Of a stretch of DNA of 64,000 bases, positions 16,903 to 25,904 are shown in pieces. The DNA comes from Chitinophaga sp. LS1 (lineage in GTDB: Bacteria; Bacteroidota; Bacteroidia; Chitinophagales; Chitinophagaceae), in assembly GCF_034274695.1 (NCBI RefSeq), contig NZ_CP128362.1, positions 2,916,501 to 2,980,500 on the forward strand, in the 5' to 3' direction. Made by a program: the position numbers and the translations under genes. How positions within the stretch are numbered: position 1 is the stretch's first letter; each line of letters begins with the position of its first letter. Under the pieces are notes generated by a model. The model did not search any database. It was not told where the DNA came from and saw only the letters and a program-made list of their open reading frames with translations.

Positions 16903-17874
16903 ATGAAAGCCATCGTCATTACCAAACCCGGAGGACCGGAAGTACTGCAACTACAGGAATACCCTACACCCACACCGGGTGCAGAAGAAGTGCTGATTGA
17001 AATCAAAGCGGCCGGACTGAACAGGGCAGACGTCTCTCAGCGCAAAGGGAAGTATCCACCTCCTCCCGGTGTAGTACAGGAGATCCTGGGAATGGAAGTG
17101 GCTGGCATCGTAAAGGAATGCGGCCCGGATGTGACCATGTGGAAACCCGGCGATAAAGTATGTGCCCTCATTGCTGGTGGTGGATATGCCACCTATGTCA
17201 CTGCGAAAGAAGGACAATGTCTACCCATACCAGATAAACTTTCATTTGCCGAAGCAGCCAGTCTGCCCGAAGTGATAGCCACCGTATGGACAAATGTCTT
17301 TCAGCGGGCACGCTTACAACCCGGCGAAAATTTGCTGGTCCATGGTGGTAGCAGTGGTATCGGTATTGCTGCTATCCAGCTGGGGCATGCCTTTGACGCA
17401 AATGTATACGTAACCGTCGGCTCAGAAGAAAAAGGCAAAGCCTGCCTGGAACTCGGAGCCGCCGGTTATGTCAATTATAAAGAACAGGACTTCAGGGAGG
17501 CATATGCCAGCACTGGCATGGACGTGATTCTCGACATGGTGGGAGGGGACTATCTGGACAAAAACGTTCAGCTACTCAATACCGAAGGCCGCCTGGTGTA
17601 CATTAATGCCATGGGTGGAAACATGGCGCAGCTGAACATCGGCAGGATGATGCAGAAGCGCCTCACTATCACTGGTACGACCCTGCGCCCCCGTGATTAT
17701 ACCTTTAGAAAAGCCCTGTCACAGGAGCTGCTGGAAAAAGTTTGGCCACTTATTCACAACGGAAAATACAAGCCTGTCATATATGCAACTTTTACATATG
17801 ATAAAGCTCCGGAAGCCCACGCCCTCATGGAAAGCAGCCAACATATCGGTAAGATTATATTAACGAATGAATAA
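16903..17874 (+). CDS. NAD(P)H:quinone oxidoreductase, zinc-independent MDR family
   Basis: 323-aa medium-chain dehydrogenase/reductase of the quinone oxidoreductase (PIG3-like) branch: MKAIVITKPGGPEVLQLQEYP start, KAAGLNRADVSQRKGKYPPPPGVV, cofactor site LLVHGGSSGIGIAAIQLG, and DVILDMVGGDYLDKNVQLL. Zinc ligands of alcohol dehydrogenases are absent. It reduces quinones or enones with NADPH. Operon partner of the thioesterase. Confidence 0.9.
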   Translation: MKAIVITKPGGPEVLQLQEYPTPTPGAEEVLIEIKAAGLNRADVSQRKGKYPPPPGVVQEILGMEVAGIVKECGPDVTMWKPGDKVCALIAGGGYATYVTAKEGQCLPIPDKLSFAEAASLPEVIATVWTNVFQRARLQPGENLLVHGGSSGIGIAAIQLGHAFDANVYVTVGSEEKGKACLELGAAGYVNYKEQDFREAYASTGMDVILDMVGGDYLDKNVQLLNTEGRLVYINAMGGNMAQLNIGRMMQKRLTITGTTLRPRDYTFRKALSQELLEKVWPLIHNGKYKPVIYATFTYDKAPEAHALMESSQHIGKIILTNE

Positions 17875-17915
17875 GCCTTTTATATTACTTTTGCCCACTT
17901 AAATGCGCACGTAAT

Positions 17916-19163
17916 ATGAAAGAAAAAGTGTCTGTTACAGATACCGGTATACAGTCTTCCGGCCTTCCCCGGGACTACATGGAAGCGGTGGCAGAATATA
18001 TCTGGAATGGTTTTGACGCAGCTGCATCCATCATCGATATCACTTTTGAAACAAATGAAATAGATACTATCCATAGTCTGTCCATTACAGACAATGGTAC
18101 TGGTATCGACTATGAACAGCTGAAGGAGACCTTCGGTAACTTCAACGACTCTATCAAGAAGGCCACCTTTCAGAAGACATCTTCCTTCATCAAAGGAAAC
18201 AAAGGCCGTGGACGTTTCTCCTTTTCCGCCTTTAGTGGAAAAGCATTGTGGAAAACAGTCTATAAAGACCAGACCACCGGTCAGCTCAAAGCTTACGAGA
18301 TCCTCATTACAAAAAACTCTAAAGATTATTTCGATCCGCACAACAACCGGGATCTGTCTAAAGGTGCTACCGGCACCATGGTGACTTTCACGGACCTCTT
18401 TGCTGTGACTGGTTTTTCCTTTCAGTCAGATGAATTTAAGACCTTCCTGGAAAGAGAGTTTGGCTGGTTTCTGATGCTGAACCGGGAAAAGGAATACCAG
18501 ATCCGCATCAATGGAGTGGCTGTACCTTACCAGCAACTGATAGCAGAAAGCGATATTGGCACCTTGCCCATCAAGGATGTGGAGGGTAAGGACCACTATT
18601 TCAAGATTACCTTTGTCAGGTGGTCTGAGCGTATTGGCGATAAATTCTTCTTTTACTTCCTCAACTCCCATCAAAAGGAATTGTTCAAGGACCTCACTTC
18701 ATTTAACAATAATGCGATCGGGTTTTATCACAGTGTGTATGTAGAATCCCGCTACTTCGATGCTTTCAACCCTCAGGATAATGAGTTGTCTCAAAACCTG
18801 TTTGAACGCACCCGTCAGCATGGAGTATTCAAATCGCTGATGAATCACCTGCATGAGCTGGTGCGACTGCGTCAGAAAGCCTTTGTAGATGGAGAAGCGG
18901 CAGAGAAACTGGTGGATAACTATGAGAAGAACGGCATCATTCCAAAACTCAATGATGGGAGAAAAAAGAAGGCATTGCTCAAGGTGGTGAAGAGTCTTTA
19001 CTGTATAGAACCCCGTTTATTTCAAGGATTAAACAAAGAGCAGCAGCGTATCAATGTTGGCTTGCTCGGTATTCTGCTGGAAGCAGGTATGAAGGACGAC
19101 ATTGTAGAGCTGGTCAGCCATATTGTACCACTCACAGACGAAGACAGAAAGTTGTTGAGATAA
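17916..19163 (+). CDS. GHKL (HATPase_c) ATP-binding protein
   Basis: 415-aa protein with an N-terminal GHKL fold like Hsp90/MutL/MORC: N-box EAVAEYIWNGFDAA (about 22-35), G1 box ITDNGTGI (about 59-66) and a G2-like glycine-rich lid GNKGRGRFSFSAFSG (about 94-108). The rest (about 150-415) contains a second alpha/beta domain and a helical tail (LFERTRQHGVFKSLMNHLHELVRLRQKAF). It is neither a histidine kinase nor full-length MutL or Hsp90. Standalone GHKL proteins of this type occur in genome-conflict contexts, but no partner is adjacent. A TACTTTTG box at 17886-17893 may be its promoter. Function unknown. Confidence 0.75.
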   Translation: MKEKVSVTDTGIQSSGLPRDYMEAVAEYIWNGFDAAASIIDITFETNEIDTIHSLSITDNGTGIDYEQLKETFGNFNDSIKKATFQKTSSFIKGNKGRGRFSFSAFSGKALWKTVYKDQTTGQLKAYEILITKNSKDYFDPHNNRDLSKGATGTMVTFTDLFAVTGFSFQSDEFKTFLEREFGWFLMLNREKEYQIRINGVAVPYQQLIAESDIGTLPIKDVEGKDHYFKITFVRWSERIGDKFFFYFLNSHQKELFKDLTSFNNNAIGFYHSVYVESRYFDAFNPQDNELSQNLFERTRQHGVFKSLMNHLHELVRLRQKAFVDGEAAEKLVDNYEKNGIIPKLNDGRKKKALLKVVKSLYCIEPRLFQGLNKEQQRINVGLLGILLEAGMKDDIVELVSHIVPLTDEDRKLLR

Positions 19164-19198
19164 AAGAATGCTGGTGATTATATCACCAGCATTCTTTT
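19162..19198. terminator. Bidirectional terminator
   Basis: AAAAGAATGCTGGTGAT pairs perfectly with ATCACCAGCATTCTTTT around a 3-nt loop. With A and T tracts on the two sides it serves both convergent genes; the minus-strand stop lies at 19200-19202. Confidence 0.93.
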
Positions 19199-19199
19199 A

Positions 19200-20117
19200 T
19201 TACCTTCTCACTCTCGATGATGGTGACGGTGAAGACATCATAGGTGCTGTACGCATAGGCAAACTATTTACATTTCGTATTTGCTCAGATCTTTGTATGG
19301 TCGGCGTCGGTCTGTCCTGCATTTGCATAATTGGCCGGGCAGTCGTGTTACTATTAAAACTCCTGAACTGTCTGGGTTGTGGATTCTGAACCTGTGGTCT
19401 GTACACCTGCATGTTATTGCCAGTCTGTACGGCATTGCCGCGTACTCTGGTTTCCTGTATAGCCATCGGGGTGATAGTCCTGTTAGTATACCGCTGAACC
19501 TCTGCCACATTCGGTCCCTGTGAATAATACAGGTTATTGCCGTGTGTAGTGGCAAAATTGTTAATCACAGAGATCCTGTCCGCACTATTGGGCCGTGTTA
19601 CCACTCTCGAAATATCATTGTCATATATGTGATCCCTTGGCACCTGGTTCCAGTAATAGTCATGTGGTCTCCACCCGCCATAGGCAGCACCTACGCCTAC
19701 ACCAGGTCCCAGTGGCGCCCAGCAGTAATAGTTATCCACAGCACCCCAGGTAACCCATGCCGGTGACCAGTCGTATCCGGGTATCCATAACCAGCCATAC
19801 GCATCGTCGTAAAACCAGCGGCCATAATGAAAAGGTGCCCATCCCCAGTTGAAATCAGATGCCCACATCCATCCTTCATTGCTATATACCCAATGACCAT
19901 TCGTTGCATAAGGACGGAATTCTCCATCCATTCCCGGACTCCACACATGGCCATAGCCAGGGTAATCAATCCAGCTGCCATAAGGCGACAGGTCATCGTA
20001 AAATGTCTGGTAAGTAATACTTCCATTCGGGGAGGTGCTACCTTGTATCGCAGTTGTAGTAGTACAACTATTCAACAACAATAAACACGAACACAGGGCT
20101 AAAACAATACGTTTCAT
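19200..20117 (-). CDS. DUF6600-type envelope lipoprotein
   Basis: 305-aa lipoprotein (signal peptide with lipobox LLNSC). The N-terminal half carries the tryptophan/tyrosine-rich repeats typical of DUF6600: YDDLSPYGSWIDYPGYGHVW, FRPYATNGHWVYSNEGWMW, NWGWAPFHYGRWFYDD, WLWIPGYDWSPAWVTW, YYCWAPLGPG. The C-terminal 130 residues are low-complexity and rich in N, Q, P and R. Probably a surface or periplasmic structural protein; no enzymatic motif. Confidence 0.82.
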   Translation of the reverse strand: MKRIVLALCSCLLLLNSCTTTTAIQGSTSPNGSITYQTFYDDLSPYGSWIDYPGYGHVWSPGMDGEFRPYATNGHWVYSNEGWMWASDFNWGWAPFHYGRWFYDDAYGWLWIPGYDWSPAWVTWGAVDNYYCWAPLGPGVGVGAAYGGWRPHDYYWNQVPRDHIYDNDISRVVTRPNSADRISVINNFATTHGNNLYYSQGPNVAEVQRYTNRTITPMAIQETRVRGNAVQTGNNMQVYRPQVQNPQPRQFRSFNSNTTARPIMQMQDRPTPTIQRSEQIRNVNSLPMRTAPMMSSPSPSSRVRR

Positions 20118-20134
20118 GACTATTAAATTTAAGG

Positions 20135-20620
20135 TTATTTCAATGCCTGGAAGAAACTCACATTCCCTTCATCAGAAACCTGTAACACTTCTTTCTTAGC
20201 GCCCTTGCTGAGCTCCACGAAATAACTGTCGGGGGCGTCAGCAGTCACACCAAATAACTGCATATCTGTACCATTATTCTCGTTATCATCATACCTTATT
20301 ACAGATACCACATTGTAATCTTGGTATTCTTTCCTGATTTTGCTTTGAGCTTTCAGGGGCAGGTCGGTAAACTTTTTACTGCTGGTAGTACCTACCAATT
20401 CGGAGCCAGCATCGTAATAGGCTGTCATGGTATGCCCATGCCGCTGGAAGATGACCTCATCGAAATTGCCGGGATGAGACCATACCGCATGCTCCACATG
20501 GCTGAAATCCTGTGAGAATTGTGTTTTGGATAGATTGCTGACAACCTTGTCAAAGGAGTTTGCCTCACTGGTCATTACCACCATGAAAAGGGCGGCTGCT
20601 GATAAGAATAACGTTTTCAT
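20135..20620 (-). CDS. Secreted hypothetical protein (PepSY-like fold)
   Basis: 161 aa with an N-terminal signal peptide ending near SEANS. The mature part (FSHVEHAVWSHPGNFDEVIFQRHGHTMTAYYDAGSELVGTT, then PLKAQSKIRKEYQDYNVVSVIRY) has the strand-strand-helix-strand order seen in BLIP/PepSY-like proteins of Bacteroidota. It sits 17 bp upstream of the DUF6600 gene on the same strand, so both may be co-transcribed. Precise role unknown. Confidence 0.7.
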   Translation of the reverse strand: MKTLFLSAAALFMVVMTSEANSFDKVVSNLSKTQFSQDFSHVEHAVWSHPGNFDEVIFQRHGHTMTAYYDAGSELVGTTSSKKFTDLPLKAQSKIRKEYQDYNVVSVIRYDDNENNGTDMQLFGVTADAPDSYFVELSKGAKKEVLQVSDEGNVSFFQALK

Positions 20621-20731
20621 ATGCTTTTAGTTTAATACTGATACAAAGCTAAAAGCATATGAAACGTCAAAGTAGGCGATGTAGGTCAATGGGGTTAAAT
20701 GGTCGGTCAGGAGGCAAAGTCGTGTTCTGAA

Positions 20732-21415
20732 TCAGCTCACCAATTTAGCCAGTGAATAAGCCGCCACAGCCGCTATAATGCCTGTGAGCGCTACCTTCAA
20801 AGTGCCTTTTATCAAAGGTTGCCCGGTTACTTTTGATTTAAAGTACCCAAATATGATCAGGGCTACCACCGTAATGATACAAGAAAAATAAAACCCCTGC
20901 TGGTTATTGGAAGTCATTAGATAGGGGAACAAAGGAATAAACCCACCTGCCAGGTAAGAGAATGCAATCGTCAATGCAGATTTGATCGCTCTGTCCTTAT
21001 CCGGTTTATCTAGCCCCAGTTCAAAGCGCATCATAAAGTCTACCCATTTATGTTTGTCCTGGCTGATTTGTAAAGTCACTTGCTTACTCAGCTCTTTATC
21101 TACACCCATGTCAATAAAGATGGCTTCCACCTCCATTCTTTCTGTGTCCGGTACATTCTCTACTTCTTCATATTCCCGTTTTAGTTCGGAATCATAGTGC
21201 TCTACTTCTGTCTGACCGGCAAGAAATCCACCCAATCCCATTGAAATGCAACCTGCTGCAATTTCAGAAAGTCCGGATACGATAATGAGGTGGTTCGTAT
21301 CCAGTACGCCGCTCAACCCCGCAGTAAGGGCAAAAGGTACGGTTAACCCGTCGGACATGCCGATGATAACATCTCTGACAAAGTTGGAGCTACTGATGTG
21401 TGTTTCCTGATGCAT
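20732..21415 (-). CDS. VIT1/CCC1-family transporter
   Basis: 227-aa membrane protein of the vacuolar iron transporter family. Seen: FVRDVIIGMSDGLTVPFALTAGLSG (first helix, with the conserved D-G-x-T-x-P-F/ALTAGLSG), SEIAAGCISMGLGGFLAGQTEVEHYDSELKREYEEVENVPDTER (second helix leading into the metal-binding cytoplasmic domain), and three C-terminal helices. Probably exports Fe2+ or Mn2+. Monocistronic. Confidence 0.92.
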   Translation of the reverse strand: MHQETHISSSNFVRDVIIGMSDGLTVPFALTAGLSGVLDTNHLIIVSGLSEIAAGCISMGLGGFLAGQTEVEHYDSELKREYEEVENVPDTERMEVEAIFIDMGVDKELSKQVTLQISQDKHKWVDFMMRFELGLDKPDKDRAIKSALTIAFSYLAGGFIPLFPYLMTSNNQQGFYFSCIITVVALIIFGYFKSKVTGQPLIKGTLKVALTGIIAAVAAYSLAKLVS

Positions 21416-21592
21416 GCTTATTAGTATTGATATAAAATTATCAAAATAGAATGAGTATTTAAAACCGGCACATTAGAGAAGCTTGATTTTCATAATATTA
21501 TAACGCAAAAAAATTTTATCCCTGAATTCAGCTATTTCAAGCCCCTGATAATTAGGGTTAATTTGTATCTTATATAGAAATTTACCGATACA

Positions 21593-22012
21593 ATGAAACA
21601 AAAACCATCGATGGCATTTATTGCCGCATCCTGGGTTGCGTTGCTTATTGGGGTTGTTGGCTACATCGTAGGCCTGTATAATGCCCAAATGCAACTTAAT
21701 GAAAAGGGATACTATTTCACTGTGCTGATGTATGGTCTCTTTGCAGGGGTATCTGTGCAAAAGTGCGTAAGGGATAGGTTAGAGAAAATTCCCGTTACAG
21801 ACATTTACTATGGTATAAGCTGGGTGTCTACATTACTCTGTCTGATCCTCCTGGCAGTTGGATTATGGAACGCCACCATGCTGCCTAGCGAAAAAGGATT
21901 TTACGCATTTGCATTTTTACTGAGCATTTTTGGTGCCATCGCAGTACAGAAAAACACCCGCGATAGCCAGGCTGCAAAGGAAGAAATCGCTGATATTAAT
22001 AGAGAGGCATAG
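21593..22012 (+). CDS. YiaA/YiaB-family inner-membrane protein
   Basis: 139 aa with four membrane helices arranged as two similar halves: [35 protein letters not shown] in the first and [35 protein letters not shown] in the second. This internal duplication with the N-A-x-M-x-x-x-EKG-[FY] motif marks the YiaA/YiaB family, whose role is not known. Confidence 0.88.
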   Translation: MKQKPSMAFIAASWVALLIGVVGYIVGLYNAQMQLNEKGYYFTVLMYGLFAGVSVQKCVRDRLEKIPVTDIYYGISWVSTLLCLILLAVGLWNATMLPSEKGFYAFAFLLSIFGAIAVQKNTRDSQAAKEEIADINREA

Positions 22013-22171
22013 TTTTAATATTCTGATCCTGAATTGATTGCATTGTTTGTAGTTGTTTCGTAGACGCTGTTTTTTTCGCTTGTAGTACTTCCGTAGTAGG
22101 CAAAAAATAGCTACACATGTTTGGGGCAAATACTTTTGTGACATCATCAATCACAAAAAAATGATCATATC

Positions 22172-22504
22172 ATGAAGGACAAAACATTAGCTATCGTCGC
22201 CTACTGTACAATAATTGGTTGGGTAGTTGCATACATTAAGTATAAAGAAACACCTGAACGTTCACCACTGGTACGTTACCATCTTGCACAGGCCTTAGGC
22301 GTATTTATCGCTGGTCTGGCAATTTCAATTATTGTTTCTATCGTCGCAAGAATAATTCCTACCATGGGATTCCTCTTGAGTGTAGCCGGCCTTCTTCCAT
22401 TGATTCTGCTGATATTTGGAATAATAACAGCTTCTAATGAAGCACAGAGACCTGTACCAGTAATTGGTAAAGTCTTCGAAAACAAATTCAGCTTTCTGAA
22501 CTAA
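22172..22504 (+). CDS. DUF4870-like small membrane protein
   Basis: 110 aa with three hydrophobic helices. The pattern IVAYCTIIGWVVAYIKY followed by SPLVRYHLAQALGVFI (conserved R-x-H-x-x-Q) and a C-terminal LPLILLIFGIITASNE matches DUF4870/Tic20-like small proteins. Function unknown. Confidence 0.75.
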   Translation: MKDKTLAIVAYCTIIGWVVAYIKYKETPERSPLVRYHLAQALGVFIAGLAISIIVSIVARIIPTMGFLLSVAGLLPLILLIFGIITASNEAQRPVPVIGKVFENKFSFLN

Positions 22505-22574
22505 GCATGTTTTCAGAAAAAATTAATCCCAATCATTGTTGAAAAGCCCGGATTAACTATCCTTTTGAAAGCAT

Positions 22575-22650
22575 AAAAAGACTGACTAATAAGGTGTTAT
22601 TTACCATTCTCCCCTCTAAAAATGGTTGCCTGTTAGTCAGTCTTTCGCTT
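22575..22650. terminator. Large hairpin between convergent genes
   Basis: AAAGACTGACTAA pairs with TTAGTCAGTCTTT at 22633-22645; the loop contains an inner ACCATT/AATGGT hairpin. A-rich and T-rich tracts flank it, so it can terminate both directions. Confidence 0.75.
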
Positions 22651-22651
22651 T

Positions 22652-23692
22652 TTATTGTGGTTTGTAGATCTCAATATCAATCTGGCCATCTTCGGTAATA
22701 GTACCTCTGTACATTCCTTCTGTATTAAAAGGCATCACAGCATGGCCTGCCTGATCCAGTGCAATTAATCCACCGCTCCCACCCAGGATACCGATTTTCT
22801 CAATCACTGTTTTCGCAGCCAGATCCAGACTAATACCCTTGTATTCCATCATGGCAGAAAGGTCGTAAGCTGCTACGTCTCTGATATAATATTCACCCCA
22901 ACCGGTACAGGACACAGCGGCAGTTTTATTATTAGCATAAGTACCCGCACCAATGATAGGAGAGTCACCGATACGGCCGTACTTTTTGTTGGTCATACCA
23001 CCAGTAGAGGTTCCTGCCGCCAGGTTACCATTTCTGTCCAGCGCTACAGCGCCTACTGTACCGAACTTGTTATCCACATTTTCGATACCCAGTTTGCCGG
23101 CTGGCGTATAACTATGGTCCGGTTTTGTTTTGGTAGAATCGGTTTTGAGTACTTGTTGCAGGGCGTCCCAGCGTTCCTGTGTCCAGAAATATTTAGGGTC
23201 TACGATTTCCAGACCTGCATCTTTTGCAAACTGCTCAGCTCCACGACCCGCCAGCATCACATGTTCAGATTTCTCCATCACAGCCTTGGCGGCAGCAATC
23301 GGATGTTTGACAGTGGTCACCCCGGCTACAGCACCTGCCTGCAGGGATTTACCATTCATAATGGCAGCATCCATTTCATTTTTGCCATCATGAGTGAAAA
23401 CAGCGCCTTTGCCCGCATTGAAGAGAGGAGAGTCTTCCATCACCTTGATCGTAGCTTCTACTGCATCAACACTGCTCTTGCCGGCTTTCAGGAGTTTGTA
23501 ACCCGTAATCAGGGCTTCTTTCAGTACCGCTGTGTAAGCAGCTTCTTTTTCAGGAGTCATGTTTTGTTTGGTAATCGTACCAGCACCGCCATGAATTACT
23601 AAAATATATCTTTCCTGTGGTGGGGTACCTTCTTCGGCATAGCAAACCGCCTTCAGACTAAGCATAAGGCAGCACAAGAGTAACTTTTTCAT
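22652..23692 (-). CDS. Isoaspartyl peptidase / L-asparaginase (Ntn-hydrolase)
   Basis: About 346 aa from the ATG at 23692 (a frame 19 codons longer exists, but this start gives a clean signal peptide MKKLLLCCLMLSLKAVCYA). Family motifs: LVIHGGAGTI, SSVDAVEATIKVMEDSPLFNAGKGAVF, and KFGTVGAVALD, where the Thr of GTVG is the autoprocessed nucleophile, then GMTNKKYGRIGDSPIIGAGTYA. Cleaves isoaspartyl dipeptides and asparagine. Periplasmic by its signal sequence. Divergent from the glycosidase-like gene. Confidence 0.93.
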   Translation of the reverse strand: MKKLLLCCLMLSLKAVCYAEEGTPPQERYILVIHGGAGTITKQNMTPEKEAAYTAVLKEALITGYKLLKAGKSSVDAVEATIKVMEDSPLFNAGKGAVFTHDGKNEMDAAIMNGKSLQAGAVAGVTTVKHPIAAAKAVMEKSEHVMLAGRGAEQFAKDAGLEIVDPKYFWTQERWDALQQVLKTDSTKTKPDHSYTPAGKLGIENVDNKFGTVGAVALDRNGNLAAGTSTGGMTNKKYGRIGDSPIIGAGTYANNKTAAVSCTGWGEYYIRDVAAYDLSAMMEYKGISLDLAAKTVIEKIGILGGSGGLIALDQAGHAVMPFNTEGMYRGTITEDGQIDIEIYKPQ

Positions 23693-23769
23693 ATAAGCTA
23701 AAATAGTAAAAAGACAGCATAGGATACCTTTCCTCTTATCATTTTGCATATTTGAAAAGTCAACTTTTT

Positions 23770-23785
23770 ATGCAAACGTTTCCAT
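23770..23785. promoter_or_regulatory. LacI-type operator (distal/primary site)
   Basis: ATGCAAACGTTTCCAT, symmetric in 14 of 16 positions around AAACGTTT, the half-site core of LacI/GalR operators. It lies in the divergent spacer 26 bp upstream of the glycosidase-like gene. Confidence 0.55.
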
Positions 23786-23811
23786 AAAAACGTACTTTTA
23801 GTATTCCACGA

Positions 23812-25884
23812 ATGAAAAACTATATTACTTTCCTGTTGACCTGCACATACAGTATAGTGTGTGGACAAACGCCCATCAACCGCCAGGCGCTGGTTGAGCG
23901 GCATAATGTGACCCTGCACCAGGCAGATACGCTCGCTGCTCTGACACTGGGCAATGGCAACTTTGCATTTACTGTAGATGTCACTGGTTTGCAAACGTTT
24001 CCCGAAGCATATAGCAAAGGTATTCCCCTGGGTACCCAGTCAGGCTGGGGATGGCATAGTTTTCCCAATAGGGAAGGGTATAAAATCGATGAAGCTTACC
24101 AGCCTTATCACCTGCATGGCCGGGATATCACCTACGCGGTACAAAAAAAGAATACCCCTGCTGTCGACTATTTCCGCCAGAATGTACATCGCTTACAATT
24201 GGGAAATATTGGGTTTCAGATACTGAAAAGGAATGGACAACCCGCTACCCTCGATGATATCCAACAGCTAGACCAGGTACTGGACCTCTGGAATGGAGAG
24301 ATCCGCAGCGCTTTTACTGTAGAAGGCGTCCCCGTAAAAGTCCGTACCGTCGTTCATCCGCAAAAAGACCTCGTATCCATCAAAGTCATTTCCCCGCTTG
24401 TAAAGCAGGGGCGTCTGAAAATCCGTATCCGCCTTCCTTACCCCACAGGCGAATTCGCAGATGCAGGTACAGACTACCAGCATCCTGACAGGCACCAATC
24501 GTCTGTTATTAAACCCGGTCTTATCATCCACGAGTTAGATTCAACCCATTATTATCTGAATTACTCCCCTATAAATACCAGCAGTCCTCATCTCCATGAG
24601 TTTCTGCTTACCCCTGACGAGGAGATCACTGTTGAGTTCTCTCCTCATGAAGCGCAGGACCTTCCTTCTTTTGCGCAAACGGAAAAAGACAGCCGCCAAT
24701 ACTGGCAGGCATTCTGGAAAAGGGGCGGAGCGGTTGATTTCAGTGGTAGTACAGACCCCCGCGCCTTTGAACTGGAAAGGAGAGTGGTCCTTTCCCAATA
24801 TCTCATGGCAGTGCAATGTGCTGGCTATATGCCGCCGCAGGAAACAGGGTTGACGTACAATAGCTGGTATGGTAAACCACACCTTGAAATGTACTGGTGG
24901 CATGCCGTTCATTTTGCTCTTTGGGGAAGGGCAGACCTGATGGAGAAAAGCCTGCAATGGTATGCGACCGTTGCAGACAAAGCCCGTGCTATTGCGCAAA
25001 GACAGGGTTACAAAGGTATTCGCTGGCAAAAGATGACAGACCCTGAAGGGAATGAAAGCCCCTCTTCTGTAGGCGCTTTCCTCATCTGGCAACAGCCTCA
25101 TTTTATTTACATGGCTGAGTTACTGTATCGCCAGCACCCGGAAGTATTGGCAAAATATCAGTCGCTGGTCGCTGCCACGGCCGATTTTATGGCATCTTAT
25201 GCGTGGTATGACAGTGCCACCCATCATTATATTTTAGGCAAAGGTCTCATTCCTGCACAGGAAAGATTTAAACCGGAAGACACGTACAATCCAACATACG
25301 AACTGGCTTACTGGCGATGGGGATTGCAAACGGCTCAACGATGGAGAGAAAGAGCAGGGCTACCCCGTAACCCGGAATGGGATCAGGTATTAAATGGCTT
25401 ATCACCACTACCACAGCAGGAAGGCTTGTACCTGGCAGCTGAAAGTGCGCCTGATAGTTATACCCGACCGGCATACATGACAGATCACCCAGCTGTACTG
25501 GGTACCCTGGGGATGTTACCCACCAGTGCTGCACTGGATACGGTTGTTATGCATCATACCCTCGATAAGATATGGACCAGCTGGGATTGGAAAGATACCT
25601 GGGGATGGGATTTTCCACTCACCTGCATGACGGCGGTGAGACTGGGACAACCTGAAAGAGCGATAGATGCCCTGTTTATGAATATCAAAACAAATACCTG
25701 GTTACCCAATGGCCATAACTACCAGGATGATCGGTTAAGGCTTTACCTGCCTGGAAACGGTGGGTTATTAACAGCGGTGGCCCTGATGTGTGCAGGTTAT
25801 GATGGCTGTACCATCAAAGAACCGGGTATTCCTAAAAACGGTAAATGGAAAATAAAATGGGAAGGCCTGCAGCCTATGCCCTGA
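23812..25884 (+). CDS. Secreted six-hairpin glycosidase-like protein
   Basis: 690 aa with a signal peptide (MKNYITFLLTCTYSIVCGQ). The N-terminal part (about 30-290) looks like a beta-sandwich (LGNGNFAFTVDVTGLQTFPE, YKIDEAYQPYHLHGRDITY) and the C-terminal 400 residues like an (alpha/alpha)6 barrel (NSWYGKPHLEMYWWHAVHFALWGR, YNPTYELAYWRWGLQTAQRW, TWGWDFPLTCMTAVRLG). This resembles GH65/GH95-type clans but I cannot name the CAZy family. It is followed after 20 bp by a GH105 gene, pointing to pectin or other plant-polysaccharide side-chain degradation. A copy of the LacI-type operator lies inside its coding sequence. Confidence 0.75.
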   Translation: MKNYITFLLTCTYSIVCGQTPINRQALVERHNVTLHQADTLAALTLGNGNFAFTVDVTGLQTFPEAYSKGIPLGTQSGWGWHSFPNREGYKIDEAYQPYHLHGRDITYAVQKKNTPAVDYFRQNVHRLQLGNIGFQILKRNGQPATLDDIQQLDQVLDLWNGEIRSAFTVEGVPVKVRTVVHPQKDLVSIKVISPLVKQGRLKIRIRLPYPTGEFADAGTDYQHPDRHQSSVIKPGLIIHELDSTHYYLNYSPINTSSPHLHEFLLTPDEEITVEFSPHEAQDLPSFAQTEKDSRQYWQAFWKRGGAVDFSGSTDPRAFELERRVVLSQYLMAVQCAGYMPPQETGLTYNSWYGKPHLEMYWWHAVHFALWGRADLMEKSLQWYATVADKARAIAQRQGYKGIRWQKMTDPEGNESPSSVGAFLIWQQPHFIYMAELLYRQHPEVLAKYQSLVAATADFMASYAWYDSATHHYILGKGLIPAQERFKPEDTYNPTYELAYWRWGLQTAQRWRERAGLPRNPEWDQVLNGLSPLPQQEGLYLAAESAPDSYTRPAYMTDHPAVLGTLGMLPTSAALDTVVMHHTLDKIWTSWDWKDTWGWDFPLTCMTAVRLGQPERAIDALFMNIKTNTWLPNGHNYQDDRLRLYLPGNGGLLTAVALMCAGYDGCTIKEPGIPKNGKWKIKWEGLQPMP
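23991..24002. promoter_or_regulatory. Second LacI-type operator copy inside the gene
   Basis: GCAAACGTTTCC, identical over 12 nt to the site at 23772-23783 and 219 bp away. A pair at this distance suits repression by DNA looping. It codes for part of LQTFPEA, so a chance origin cannot be excluded. Confidence 0.4.
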
Positions 25885-25904
25885 TAAATTAAAATAAATC
25901 CACA

